Assembly: GCA_016930595.1 (NCBI GenBank) | Contig: JAFGGJ010000008.1 | Span: 1 to 64,000 of the forward strand | Direction of reading: 5' to 3' | DNA from: Planctomycetota bacterium | Lineage (GTDB): Bacteria; Planctomycetota; SZUA-567; JAFGGJ01 | Length of the DNA: 64,000 bases | Part shown: piece by piece, positions 35,758 to 45,319 of the stretch | Numbering within the stretch: position 1 is the first letter of the stretch | How the letters are laid out: every line of letters begins with the position of its first letter | The notes under the pieces: model-generated | What the model was told of the DNA's origin: nothing | Seen by the model: the letters and a program-made list of their open reading frames with translations, nothing else | The model's database searches: none | Translations under genes and position numbers: made by a program

Positions 35758-38427
35758 TTACAGGCTTTCCAGGTGTGTCTCCAGGCGCTTGATTTCGTCA
35801 ATCGTCTTCCGCCTCCGCTCCTCTTCCGATTGTACGACTTCACGCGGTGCACGCTCAAGGAACTGCGGCGTTCGAAGCTTGGTCTCTATGCTTCCCAGAT
35901 ACTTTGTGAGCTTGCCGATTTCCTTGCGCAACCGTTCTCTCTCGAGTTCGATATACTGTCCGAGGATCACATACGTTTCCACGTCCCTGTTCACGGATAT
36001 CGCCGACAGCGCCGGTCTCGGCAGCCCCACACCGACCTCCCTGATCTCCACCTGCGCCAGCGAGGCCACCACCCCCAGGTACGGTTCGAGGGCGAGCATC
36101 ATTTCCGGAGATGCGAAACTGAGCACGACTTCGATGGTCTCCTTTGCAGGCACCTTTGATTCCTGCCTGATGTTCCTTATCCCGGTGACGATATCCCGGA
36201 ACATCTTCATGTTGTCGTCGGCTTCCGCATCCACCGGGCAGCCTTCCGCGGCCGGCCATTCCGCCAGCATGATGCTGCCGCCGTCATCCAGCATTTCATC
36301 GCCGGCAATACCGCGCAGATGCTGATACAACTCCTCCGTCACAAACGGTGCAAACGGATGCAGCAGCCTGAGGCTCGTCCACAGCACTTCCAGGAGCACT
36401 CTTGCCGTTTTCCCTGAAATTTCTTCCGCGGCGTTGTCAGCCAGCCCCTGTCTCTTGGCCACCTCCAGATACCAGTCGCAGAAATCATTCCAGAAAAAGT
36501 CGTACACGCCTTTCATCGCTTCGTTCAGCCTGTATTCCGTCAACGCTCCGGTCACCGTCTTGATGGTCCTGCCGAGGCTGGATACTATCCATTTCTCAAA
36601 CAGCCCGTCTTCCGGGGACACCAGTTCGCACGCCAGTGTTTCACGCCTGCATGAACCGAGTCTCAACAGGGCAAAACGGCCGGCATTCCAGACCTTGTTG
36701 ATGAAATTCCTGCCCATCTCAAAACGCGTCGGGGACAGTTTCACGTCCTGGCCTTCCACCGTAAGCATGACAAGGCTCGTTCTGACCGCGTCCGCGCCGA
36801 ATTCTCCTATCATTTCCAGCGGGTCGATGCCGTTGCCGAGAGACTTCGACATCTTGCGCCCCTGGTCGTCCAGGATCGTGCCGTGTATGTTCACATCGCC
36901 GAAGGGCTCTTTCTTCATGATATAGAGCCCCATCATGACCATCCTGGCCACCCAGAAATATATGATCCCCCTGTCCGTGACCAGCACGTCGGTGGGATAG
37001 TATGTCGCAAGATCACGGGTTTCTTCAGGCCAGCCGAGCGTGCTGAACGGCCACAGCGAACTCGAAAACCACGTATCCAGAACATCTTCGTCCTGGCGCA
37101 GGTCCGAACTGCCGCACCTGGGGCAGCCGTCCGGAGCCTCCACGGCCACAATTTCGTTCTCACAGTCGCCGCACCGCCAGACCGGTATCCTGTGGCCCCA
37201 CCATATCTGCCGGCTGATACACCAGTCCCGCACGTTTTCCAGCCACGAAAGATATACCTTTGTCCACCTCTTCGGGTGAAATCTCACCTTGTCGTGCCCC
37301 GTGGCATCCATTGCCAGACGGGCAAGAGGCTTCATTTTCACAAACCACTGTTCACTCACTCTCGGCTCTACGACGGTATGGCACCGGTAGCAGTGTCCCA
37401 CTGAATGCGTATGCGGCTCCACCCTGTCGAGGAGCTTCTCCTTTTCCAGAGCTTTCAGCACGGCTTCCCTGGCTTCAAACCTGTCAAGACCTTCGAATTC
37501 CCCCCCGTTTTCATTTATCCTGCCGGCGTCGGTCATTACGACCACCTGCGGCAGGTTGTGCCTAAGTCCGATTTCGAAGTCATTGGGGTCGTGCGCCGGC
37601 GTCACCTTGACCGCCCCGGTACCAAACCTGGAATCCACGTGCTCGTCGGCTATGACGGGTATCTCGCGGCCCAAAAGCGGCAGCACAAGCGTTTTGCCCA
37701 CATACGCCGAATATCTCTCGTCTTCGGGATTAACCGCCACCGCCGTGTCGCCCAACATCGTCTCGGGCCGGGTGGTAGCCACTGCAATGAACCGTCTCGC
37801 CTGCCCCTTGAGCGGATACTGGATGTACCACAGGTTCCCCTGTTTCTCTTCGTGCTCGACCTCGTCATCCGCAATTGCGGTCAGGCACCTGGGACACCAA
37901 TTCACGATATAAGTGCCGCGATATATCAGCCCGCCTTCGTAAAGCTTGACAAAAGCCTCCCGGACCGCCCTGCTCAAACCTTCGTCCATGGTAAACCGCT
38001 CGTGTCTCCAGTCGCACGAGACGCCGAGTTTTCTCAACTGGCTGGTGATGATGCTCCCGTGCCTCTGTTTCCACTCCCACACCCGCCTGATGAAGTCTTC
38101 ACGGCCGAGGTCTTCCCTGGTCTTGCCTTCCTGCAGCAGATCCTTTTCAACCACGTTCTGTGTCGCTATGCCGGCGTGATCAGTGCCCGGTATCCACAGC
38201 ACGCTCTTCCCCATCATCCTGTGAAACCGGACGAGCACGTCCTGAATGGTATTGTTCAAAGCATGGCCCATGTGAAGCACACCGGTTACGTTGGGCGGCG
38301 GAATGACGATGGAATAAGGAACCTTTCCTTCCGGAGGAGCCGGGGCGAAATACCCCTGCTCCTCCCAGACGGAATACCACTTGTCTTCGACTTCCGATGG
38401 TATGTAGCGTGTTTCGGTAAGATCCAT
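35758..38427 (-). CDS. valS: Valyl-tRNA synthetase
   Basis: An 889-residue class I synthetase that charges tRNA-Val and edits misactivated Thr. The HIGH motif reads HMGH near residue 53 (PPNVTGVLHMGHALNNT). The editing domain includes TTRPETMLGDTAV and VTPAHDPNDFEI. KMSKS occurs near residue 525. The anticodon-binding domain and a C-terminal coiled coil (ELERERLRKEIGKLTKYLG) complete a full-length ValS. GGGGG lies a few nt before the ATG. It is cotranscribed after cimA with a 20-bp gap. Confidence 0.96.
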   Translation of the reverse strand: MDLTETRYIPSEVEDKWYSVWEEQGYFAPAPPEGKVPYSIVIPPPNVTGVLHMGHALNNTIQDVLVRFHRMMGKSVLWIPGTDHAGIATQNVVEKDLLQEGKTREDLGREDFIRRVWEWKQRHGSIITSQLRKLGVSCDWRHERFTMDEGLSRAVREAFVKLYEGGLIYRGTYIVNWCPRCLTAIADDEVEHEEKQGNLWYIQYPLKGQARRFIAVATTRPETMLGDTAVAVNPEDERYSAYVGKTLVLPLLGREIPVIADEHVDSRFGTGAVKVTPAHDPNDFEIGLRHNLPQVVVMTDAGRINENGGEFEGLDRFEAREAVLKALEKEKLLDRVEPHTHSVGHCYRCHTVVEPRVSEQWFVKMKPLARLAMDATGHDKVRFHPKRWTKVYLSWLENVRDWCISRQIWWGHRIPVWRCGDCENEIVAVEAPDGCPRCGSSDLRQDEDVLDTWFSSSLWPFSTLGWPEETRDLATYYPTDVLVTDRGIIYFWVARMVMMGLYIMKKEPFGDVNIHGTILDDQGRKMSKSLGNGIDPLEMIGEFGADAVRTSLVMLTVEGQDVKLSPTRFEMGRNFINKVWNAGRFALLRLGSCRRETLACELVSPEDGLFEKWIVSSLGRTIKTVTGALTEYRLNEAMKGVYDFFWNDFCDWYLEVAKRQGLADNAAEEISGKTARVLLEVLWTSLRLLHPFAPFVTEELYQHLRGIAGDEMLDDGGSIMLAEWPAAEGCPVDAEADDNMKMFRDIVTGIRNIRQESKVPAKETIEVVLSFASPEMMLALEPYLGVVASLAQVEIREVGVGLPRPALSAISVNRDVETYVILGQYIELERERLRKEIGKLTKYLGSIETKLRTPQFLERAPREVVQSEEERRRKTIDEIKRLETHLESL

Positions 38428-38447
38428 GTGTCCCCCGGGGGCCGCTG

Positions 38448-40073
38448 TCAGTTGACGGCTGCGCCCTTGAGCAGCTTGTATTCTATGGAGTCAACCAGAG
38501 CTATCCATGATGCCTCTATGATGTTTGCGCTCACGCCGACCGTGGTCCAGTGCGTTTCGGGATCCCGGCTTTCTATAATAACCCTGACCTTTGCATCCGT
38601 AGCCTTCTGGGCGTCCACTATGCGTACCTTGAAATTGGCAAGAGTCATCTCTTCCAACACGGGGTAGAACTTCACCAGGGCTTTTCTGAGCGCCTTGTCC
38701 AGCGCGCTCACCGGCCCGTTCCCCTCCGCAGCGCTCAGCTCGACCTCGTTACGCACCTGGACTTTAACCGTTGCCTCGGTCGCATCCAGGGAACCGTCCC
38801 TGTTGATCGCCGTAACGCGGAAGCCGAGCAGCTTGAAAAACGGCCTGAATTCCCCGACTATGCGCCGCACAAGCAGTTCAAAAGAAGCTTCCGCCGCTTC
38901 AAACTGGTATCCTTCGTTTTCCAACCTCTGGACCTCGTTGAGGATATCCTTCATCTTTTCCGGATGCTTTTCGAGTTCCAGGTGTCTGGTCTTTTCAACC
39001 ACGTTCGACCGGCCTGACAGCTCGCTGACCAGCACCCTTCTCTCATTTCCGACCGTTTCCGGATCGATGTGCTCATAAGTCCTGGTGTTCCGCTGTACGG
39101 CCGACACGTGCACTCCGCCCTTGTGCGCAAATGCGCTTCTGCCCACAAAAGGCTGGTTGTCCTTCAGCATCAGGTTTGCGGTGTCATAGACATACCTGCT
39201 CAGCTCGGTGAGCCGCCTCAACCTTTCCCTGCCCACCGTTTCAAGCCCCAGTTTCAGCTCGAGGTTGGGCAGCACGGAACAGAGATCGGCGTTACCGCTC
39301 CTTTCGCCAAGCCCGTTGACGGTGCCCTGCACATGCCTGCATCCCGCCTGTACGGCAACTACGCTGTTGGCGACCGCCAGTCCCGAATCATTGTGTGTAT
39401 GGATACCGCACACCATGCTTCCGAAGCGCCTTATCACCTCCCGCGTCGCTTCTTCGATCTCATGCGGAAGCCTGCCGCCGTTGGTATCGCATAATACTAT
39501 GACGTCCGCCCCGCCGTCCACGGCGGCGGCTACCGTCTTCATCGCATAATCGCGGTTTGCGAAGAACCCGTCAAAAAAATGTTCCGCGTCGTACACGACT
39601 TCCTGCACGTGGTCATGGGCCTTGACGAACGCCACCGAATCAGTGATCATTTCCAGGTTGACCGGGAGATCAACGCGCAAAGCATCCGTCACATGCAGAT
39701 CCCACGTCTTGCCGAAGATAGTCACTACGGGCGCCCTGCTGTTCACGAGTGCGATCAGGTTGTCGTCCTCCGACGCCTTGTTCTTGGCTCTTCGCGTCGA
39801 ACCGAAAGCCGCCAGCCTGGCATTTTCCAGTTTCAGCCTGGCCGCCTCTTCATAGAAACTTATGTCTTTCTGATTGCTGAACGGCCATCCGCCTTCGATG
39901 TAGTCAACGCCAAGCCAATCCAGGTGTTGCGCCATGTCCAGTTTATCCTCGAGGCTGAAAGACACATGTTCGCCCTGGGCGCCGTCCCTGAGAGTGGTGT
40001 CATAGACCGCTATCCTGGCCCCGGCGGGGCTGTCATCCTTTCCTTTTCTGTCGCTCTTCTTCGCCGGACTCAT
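38448..40073 (-). CDS. cimA: Citramalate synthase
   Basis: A 541-residue DRE-TIM aldolase that condenses pyruvate and acetyl-CoA to (R)-citramalate, bypassing threonine deaminase in isoleucine synthesis. The signature VYDTTLRDGAQGE and GVDYIEGGWPFSNQKD distinguish the citramalate type from 2-isopropylmalate synthase. The metal-binding GIHTHNDSGLAVAN, GCRHVQGTVNGLGERSGN and a C-terminal LeuA-dimer regulatory domain are present. I place the start at the ATG at 40073, with TAGGAG 7 nt upstream; a longer frame from 40169 overlaps apgM. The homocitrate synthase family is the only alternative and fits less well. Confidence 0.9.
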   Translation of the reverse strand: MSPAKKSDRKGKDDSPAGARIAVYDTTLRDGAQGEHVSFSLEDKLDMAQHLDWLGVDYIEGGWPFSNQKDISFYEEAARLKLENARLAAFGSTRRAKNKASEDDNLIALVNSRAPVVTIFGKTWDLHVTDALRVDLPVNLEMITDSVAFVKAHDHVQEVVYDAEHFFDGFFANRDYAMKTVAAAVDGGADVIVLCDTNGGRLPHEIEEATREVIRRFGSMVCGIHTHNDSGLAVANSVVAVQAGCRHVQGTVNGLGERSGNADLCSVLPNLELKLGLETVGRERLRRLTELSRYVYDTANLMLKDNQPFVGRSAFAHKGGVHVSAVQRNTRTYEHIDPETVGNERRVLVSELSGRSNVVEKTRHLELEKHPEKMKDILNEVQRLENEGYQFEAAEASFELLVRRIVGEFRPFFKLLGFRVTAINRDGSLDATEATVKVQVRNEVELSAAEGNGPVSALDKALRKALVKFYPVLEEMTLANFKVRIVDAQKATDAKVRVIIESRDPETHWTTVGVSANIIEASWIALVDSIEYKLLKGAAVN

Positions 40074-40102
40074 TTCCGTGCTCCTAACAGAGGTCGCCTG
40101 CC

Positions 40103-41293
40103 TCAGTACGCCAGGAACCTCTTCATCATTTTCCATCCTTCTTCCATCAACCGGCCTGAAGCCCTGCATGCGCTTTCACCGAAGGCTTCGGCCCCAGTAT
40201 GCTCCGTCCCTGCGCCCCACATAAGGTAGGGCGAAGGCTCGGACGTATGGCTCTTGACGCTAATCGGAGTGGGATGGTCCGCCAGGAGATAGACGCTCAT
40301 GTCCGAGCCGCCGCATTCCTGGAGGAGCCTGCCCAGCACCTCCCTGTCCACTGCTTCTATGGCTTTCACCTTTTGCTCCACGTCTCCATTGTGGCCGGCT
40401 TCATCCGGTGCCTCGACATGCACCACGACGACGTCGTATCCTTCTTCATTCAGCGCCCTGACCGCGCATTCGCCTTTGCCGGCATAGTTCGTGTCATAAT
40501 AACCGGTCATTCCTTCAACGTCCAGCACGTCCATCCCCGCATATATGGCCAGCGACTGCAGAAGAGCAACCGCACTTATCACCGCAGCCCTCTTCCCGTA
40601 TTCGACCGAAAAGGCGGGTATTTCCGGACGGGTGCCCTGTCCCCAGAACCATACCGCGTTCGCCGGATTCTCGCCGAGATCACGCCTCACGCTGTTGATC
40701 TCGTGCTGCTCAAGCAGCCGTCCGGCCTCGGCCATGAGCGCTATCACCTCCTCCGCACCGACACCTCTCGGCAAGTAATCGGATACTTCCTTTCCGCTGA
40801 TATCGTGCGGCGGCGTGGTAACGAGGTCCAAGAGATCCATCCGATTGGTTACTGCAAGGTGCCGGTAGGATACGCCGGCGTGAAAGTGGAAAAACCCGCC
40901 GCCGAGCGTTTCCTCAAGCGTCTGTACCAGTACCGCTGCTTCCTTTGTCTCGATATGCCCACCTGAATAATCGGCCATCAGCCCGTCGGCCACCGTAACG
41001 AGGTTCATTCGGAAAGCCACCTGGCCCCGGCTTAACTCCACGCCAATGGCCGGAGCCTCCAGGGGAGCCCTGCCCGTGTGATAAACCCTCGGGTCAAACC
41101 CCAACACGGACATTATCGCCACATCGCTGCCGGGACTCATCCCCACCGGCACGTTCCGCACCAGGCCGACTTCGCCTTCGGATGCGAGTCTGTCCATGTT
41201 CGGCGTGGCGGCGGCTTCGAGCGGAGTCCTCCCGCCCAGCTTCTCGACCGGGTAGTCCGCCATGCCGTCCGGTATGATCACGGCGTATTTCAA
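40103..41293 (-). CDS. ApgM-family phosphoglycerate mutase / probable homoserine kinase
   Basis: A 396-residue alkaline-phosphatase-superfamily protein. IIPDGMADYPVEKLGGRTPL at the start, GMSPGSDVAIMSVLGFDP, and VHVEAPDEAGHNGD and LADHPTPISVKSHT at the metal site are ApgM marks. One subfamily of ApgM is proposed to be a non-orthologous homoserine kinase because it clusters with hom and thrC. This gene overlaps hom (TTGA), which strongly favours the kinase role. The TTG start has GAGGAG 8 nt upstream. A glycolytic mutase role remains possible. The next gene, cimA, follows after 29 bp. Confidence 0.85.
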   Translation of the reverse strand: MKYAVIIPDGMADYPVEKLGGRTPLEAAATPNMDRLASEGEVGLVRNVPVGMSPGSDVAIMSVLGFDPRVYHTGRAPLEAPAIGVELSRGQVAFRMNLVTVADGLMADYSGGHIETKEAAVLVQTLEETLGGGFFHFHAGVSYRHLAVTNRMDLLDLVTTPPHDISGKEVSDYLPRGVGAEEVIALMAEAGRLLEQHEINSVRRDLGENPANAVWFWGQGTRPEIPAFSVEYGKRAAVISAVALLQSLAIYAGMDVLDVEGMTGYYDTNYAGKGECAVRALNEEGYDVVVVHVEAPDEAGHNGDVEQKVKAIEAVDREVLGRLLQECGGSDMSVYLLADHPTPISVKSHTSEPSPYLMWGAGTEHTGAEAFGESACRASGRLMEEGWKMMKRFLAY

Positions 41294-42585
41294 AGGAGGT
41301 TCTCCTCGTCGTCGATTCTCAGCACCGCCGTCGGCGCCGTGACGAATTCCTCCTCGTCAATCCTGGCCAGCGCCGTGGCCGCATCCTTCTCCCTGGCAGT
41401 ATGCGTCAACATGACGATAGGCACGCTTGTCGGATCGCTGGACGCTTTCTGAACCACGGAAGCTATCGACACCCGGTGTTTGCCCAGCATGCCCGCTATC
41501 TTCCCGAGCACTCCAAACTCATCTTTCACCGTAAACCGCATGTAGAACCTGCTGTCGGTACTACTGAGCGACACGGTCTGCGCGGGCTCAGCACCGATGA
41601 ACCCAAGCCTCTCGAATTCGATCATCGCAGATCCTGACGCCACGTCCAGCAGATCCGAAACCACCGCGCTGGCGGTAGGCATCATGCCTGCGCCGGGGCC
41701 GTAGTACATCGTGGTTCCCACGGCGTCGCTATCCACCCACACGGCATTGTATGCCCCCGATACTGCCGCAAGAGGATGTGCTGCGGGCAGTAACGTCGGA
41801 TGTACGGACAGTTCCATCGCCCCGGCCCCGCGCCGCCTGCCGGATGCTATCAACTTGGTGACATACCCCAGATCCCTGCCGTAAACCACGTCACGGCTGT
41901 CAAGACCGTCTATGCCTTCCACGTCCACGTCCTTCATGGACGGCATGGCGCCGAACGCAAGCCCCGCCAGCAGAACCAGCTTATGTGCACTGTCGGTACC
42001 GCTCACATCCAGCGTTGGATCCGCCTCGGCGTATCCCTGCTCCTGCGCCAGCGTCAGTGCCGACTTATAGCCGGCCGCATCCCTGTACATCCGGCTGAGT
42101 ATGAAATTGCACGTACCGTTCAGAATTCCCTTGAACGACTCGATCCTGTCGGCAGCCAAGCCCGCCCGTATTGATCGCAGCAGCGGTATTCCGCCGCATA
42201 CCGACGCTTCAAATCCTATGGACACTCCCTTTTCACGCGCTGGAGCGAAAATTTCCCTGCCCCTCTCCGCCAGCAGCGCCTTGTTTGCCGTCACCACGGG
42301 TTTTCCTGCATCGACGGCCGCCATGATTACATCGAAAGCCGCCCCCGTCCCGCCTATCAATTCCACCACCGCGTCTATGTCTTCCGCCTTCGCGAGAGCA
42401 ACGGCATCATCCTCCCTGCGCACCGTTTTAGGCAGAGTAACTTCCCGTTCGGTCTCCCAGTCGATATCCGCAACAGCCGCCAGTTCGGGCCTGTTTTTGA
42501 CGAACCCGAACCTGTTCTCCGGGTCAAGCAACAGCTTGGCCACACCCATACCGACGGTCCCGAATCCGGCAACACCTACGCGCAT
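41290..42585 (-). CDS. hom: Homoserine dehydrogenase
   Basis: A 431-residue NAD(P)-dependent enzyme that reduces aspartate semialdehyde to homoserine. The N-terminal Rossmann motif is VGVAGFGTVGMGVAKLL. VTANKALLAERG and FEASVCGGIPLLRSIR lead into the catalytic domain, with ILNGTCNFILSRM and GYAEADPTLDVSGTDSAHKL. A C-terminal ACT domain (FTVKDEFGVLGKIAGMLGKH) suggests threonine feedback. ATG at 42585 has GAGGA 5 nt upstream; the longer frame from 42849 spans the promoter and is rejected. It leads the nine-gene operon to truB. Confidence 0.95.
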   Translation of the reverse strand: MRVGVAGFGTVGMGVAKLLLDPENRFGFVKNRPELAAVADIDWETEREVTLPKTVRREDDAVALAKAEDIDAVVELIGGTGAAFDVIMAAVDAGKPVVTANKALLAERGREIFAPAREKGVSIGFEASVCGGIPLLRSIRAGLAADRIESFKGILNGTCNFILSRMYRDAAGYKSALTLAQEQGYAEADPTLDVSGTDSAHKLVLLAGLAFGAMPSMKDVDVEGIDGLDSRDVVYGRDLGYVTKLIASGRRRGAGAMELSVHPTLLPAAHPLAAVSGAYNAVWVDSDAVGTTMYYGPGAGMMPTASAVVSDLLDVASGSAMIEFERLGFIGAEPAQTVSLSSTDSRFYMRFTVKDEFGVLGKIAGMLGKHRVSIASVVQKASSDPTSVPIVMLTHTAREKDAATALARIDEEEFVTAPTAVLRIDDEENLL

Positions 42586-42628
42586 GGCATCCTCACGTTC
42601 TAGTGCTTGTCCTGTAACAAGATACGGG

Positions 42629-42657
42629 ATTATACAGTTTGAAATATCGACTGTCAA
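42629..42657 (-). promoter_or_regulatory. Strong consensus promoter of the hom operon
   Basis: On the minus strand a perfect TTGACA (42652-42657) and a perfect TATAAT (42629-42634) are separated by 17 bp. This is the best promoter in the window. The -35 overlaps the stop of the upstream gene. The leader would be about 37 nt, too short for a classic attenuator. Confidence 0.88.
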
Positions 42658-43406
42658 AGGTCGGGGGACGGCTCCGCCGGGAAACTTTCCTCGACTCCGG
42701 TCGGATAGTACTGGTTGCCACCGGCAAGCTCGGCAAACAACACCTGGTCCAGTCTCACCCCGTCCTCGCGATTGTAAATCACAATCTCGTGCCGGCCTGC
42801 GTCCAGATGGAAAACATCTCCTTCGCGACCGTACCGCACCCAGTGCCATACCTTGTATGTCCCGGCACCGTCCAGAGATACCGGCACTATTTCGTCATCA
42901 TACTCGCCATTACCGTCCGCATCCACCGGGTCTTTGCGGGGATCTATCATGAAATACACCGAATTGGCGCATCCGTGCAACCAGTAGGCACGGAACCACA
43001 CTGAATAATCTCCGGCTTTCAACACCTCGAACGGCACCCTTATCGCCCCGTTGGGGTACAGGGCCTGTCCGACGTACTTACCTGCATCCACATCTTTCCA
43101 GAAAGCCGGTTCGCCTCCCGAGGTACGCGTCTTGGGATTCAGCTCGGTCTTGTCCGGGTTTTCCGGCAGCTCCACCGACAGTCCTCCACCGGCCGCCGGA
43201 TCCTCAACCATGACGAACGGTTTCTCGATGATTCCGCTTTCCACTTCCGCCACCACTCTTGTCACGCTCGCGGCAAAAGTTATCTGTGGCGTATTGCCGC
43301 CTTCCACCTGCCCGCCCGCATCGCCCGGTCGCCGGATGAACGCCACCGCCAAGACCCCCGCCAGCACTATCATACCCGCAACTGCCGCTATTCCGCCTTT
43401 TTTCAT
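42654..43406 (-). CDS. Membrane-anchored protein with CBM-like beta-sandwich domain
   Basis: A 250-residue protein with an N-terminal membrane anchor (KKGGIAAVAGMIVLAGVLAVAF). The C-terminal 150 residues read like a carbohydrate-binding jelly roll: AGDYSVWFRAYW, CANSVYFMIDP, VWHWVRYG, LDAGRHEIVIYNREDG, LDQVLFA. The segment DADGNGEYDDE looks like a calcium-binding loop. I chose the ATG at 43406 since it directly precedes the anchor; the longer frame to 43478 adds no recognisable sequence. The Shine-Dalgarno (GGGA) is weak. Function unknown; binding of surface glycans is an inference. Confidence 0.6.
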   Translation of the reverse strand: MKKGGIAAVAGMIVLAGVLAVAFIRRPGDAGGQVEGGNTPQITFAASVTRVVAEVESGIIEKPFVMVEDPAAGGGLSVELPENPDKTELNPKTRTSGGEPAFWKDVDAGKYVGQALYPNGAIRVPFEVLKAGDYSVWFRAYWLHGCANSVYFMIDPRKDPVDADGNGEYDDEIVPVSLDGAGTYKVWHWVRYGREGDVFHLDAGRHEIVIYNREDGVRLDQVLFAELAGGNQYYPTGVEESFPAEPSPDL

Positions 43407-43568
43407 GGTTTCGGTCCCATCTGCAATGGTTACCCGCCTTGTCTCGCCAGGTCGACAACAGGCTGTTCCGCAACGCACATTGTCTTATACCACGAACATC
43501 TCCCTCGGTTACACCCCCGGCGTGTGAGCACCGGACGCCTCTGCGGACCCTGGCAAGCGGAATTCGTA

Positions 43569-43597
43569 TTGACTTGGTTTCCGGCCACACCTATAAT
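43569..43597 (+). promoter_or_regulatory. Consensus promoter for the 43658 gene
   Basis: TTGACT (43569-43574) and a perfect TATAAT (43592-43597) are spaced 17 bp. Transcription would start near 43604, about 54 nt before the chosen ATG. Confidence 0.85.
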
Positions 43598-43657
43598 ACT
43601 TCACCCGCCCGGGGGTGAATTATGGGCGGTTATTGCAGGTTATGCAAAGGAGATATG

Positions 43658-45235
43658 ATGAAAAGGGCGCTACTCCTTCTACTCGTATCCTCTCTTACGG
43701 CTCCCGCGGCCTTTTCACTCACCGCCAAGACAACCGAGCAGATAAAGAAGGAACATACTGACCGCGAAGAAAAGGGTCAGCGCGATCTTGAAAATCTCCA
43801 GAGGAAACTGAATTCCGAAAAAGACCGCCTCTGGGAAACCAGGTCTGTCCCCATAATTGCCGACGAAAAGGAAATTGACGTCCAGGAACCGGCCACCGCC
43901 GAAGACCTTCTCAACAACCTGGCTTCCACCATCCCCGGCAGCGAGCTTTTCTGGTCCGGCACCGTTCCCGGCGAACCGGTCAAGAAATTCAGCGGCTGGT
44001 ACCTGAGGAAAGAAGACTTCTCCGTACTCATCCCCGTGGAAACCGAGCTTTATCTTGCCGGCAATGCCGCCAGGCGTTTTTTCGTACTCCCCTACTCGAT
44101 CACCAACAGCACCGATCAGACCCTTACCCTGTACCCCCGTATATGGATAAGAACCGACAAAGGCCGCACTTCCCAGGAAGTCGGCGGGTTTCTTGTCAGG
44201 GACCAGGTGGCCGCTTCCATTCTCGAAAACGTCCACTCCACCCAGGAATTTGTCGGGCAGTTCGGGACCAAAGAACCCAATGTTGAAAAAGTCGGTCTTC
44301 TGAACCCCGGTGAAACCCGCTGGGGCGTCGCCATCTTCCCGCCCCTCGACCCCGAAATGGACCAGATGACCGTCGTGGTGGAAGGTATCTCCAACGCTTA
44401 CAATTTCATGCTCATGCATCGCCCCGTCCTGTGTCTCGACTACACCCGCCTCGGCGACGAATTCCACCCGCAGCTCGATCGTTTCGAGTTCAACAAGAAG
44501 TACTGGCACTCCCAGTGGATGTGGTGGCAGGAAACCCGCATGGGCCGCCCTTCCCGTTTTGAAATCACCGGGCCGGCCGGCGAATCCCAGCATGCGATAT
44601 GGGTCTACGACCTGCACCTGAAGAACTCCCGTGGCACCGACAGGCCGCTGACCATAACCGAAATCGCCACGGTTCTTGGAATAGCCGACCCGGAAGGCAA
44701 GACACGCCCCATAAAGGTGCTGGACGACATAGACATTACCGTCCGCCTGACCGATGACGGCGACAGTACGATATACAAGGTAGATGCCTTCCAGGCCGCG
44801 TCCCGCCCCATCCAGCCCGCCCGCTTCCCAGGCAAAGATAACGTACTCAAGGAAGGCCGTGAAATCACCATCGCCGTGGCTTTCGAAGAAGACGATGTCG
44901 ATTGGGAAGACGTATTCGCCCAGGTCGCCGAAGCCGTTACTCCACCCGCTTCCGCCGTCTACGAATCGGTCTTCCTGAACGTTCAGGAACCGGGTGATTC
45001 TCTGGTCCTCAAGGAAGCTCTCAAGCGCGGCCTCTCCGAGGACGTCAAGAAGCGGGTCAGGGAAGAAGTCCTCAAACAGATACCGGACGCCATGCAGGAA
45101 GCCTTCGACTCCAGGCGCTTCACTATCGAGCTGATCGGCTCTTCCGGTCTGGCCATAGGCAAATACCGTGTCGTCCGCGACTTCATCCGGCGCAGCACCA
45201 TAGACAGTTCCCTTATCAAGAAGTGGAACAACTAG
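43658..45235 (+). CDS. Exported protein of unknown function
   Basis: A 525-residue protein with a signal peptide (MKRALLLLLVSSLTAPAAFS). The mature N-terminus is a charged helix, probably a coiled coil (QIKKEHTDREEKGQRDLENL). The middle has beta-rich stretches (FVLPYSITNSTDQTLTLYPR, IWVYDLHLKNSRGTDRPLTI) like bacterial DUFs that handle periplasmic ligands, but I recognise no family. The C-terminus has a helical segment with many Lys/Glu. ATG at 43658 is 5 nt from AAAGGAG; ATG at 43655 is only 2 nt away. A strong promoter precedes it. It is probably its own transcription unit. Confidence 0.6.
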   Translation: MKRALLLLLVSSLTAPAAFSLTAKTTEQIKKEHTDREEKGQRDLENLQRKLNSEKDRLWETRSVPIIADEKEIDVQEPATAEDLLNNLASTIPGSELFWSGTVPGEPVKKFSGWYLRKEDFSVLIPVETELYLAGNAARRFFVLPYSITNSTDQTLTLYPRIWIRTDKGRTSQEVGGFLVRDQVAASILENVHSTQEFVGQFGTKEPNVEKVGLLNPGETRWGVAIFPPLDPEMDQMTVVVEGISNAYNFMLMHRPVLCLDYTRLGDEFHPQLDRFEFNKKYWHSQWMWWQETRMGRPSRFEITGPAGESQHAIWVYDLHLKNSRGTDRPLTITEIATVLGIADPEGKTRPIKVLDDIDITVRLTDDGDSTIYKVDAFQAASRPIQPARFPGKDNVLKEGREITIAVAFEEDDVDWEDVFAQVAEAVTPPASAVYESVFLNVQEPGDSLVLKEALKRGLSEDVKKRVREEVLKQIPDAMQEAFDSRRFTIELIGSSGLAIGKYRVVRDFIRRSTIDSSLIKKWNN

Positions 45236-45319
45236 TCACCGGGCGGCAAGTTAGGGACAGGGACACGTTCGGCTCAGCATCGGTCCGACCCACGTGGATG
45301 TTTTCTCCGGGAGATCTTC

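Noticed and set aside
42586-42849. Longer hom reading frame
   Set aside because: It would translate through the TTGACA/TATAAT promoter; the ATG at 42585 begins exactly at the Rossmann motif.
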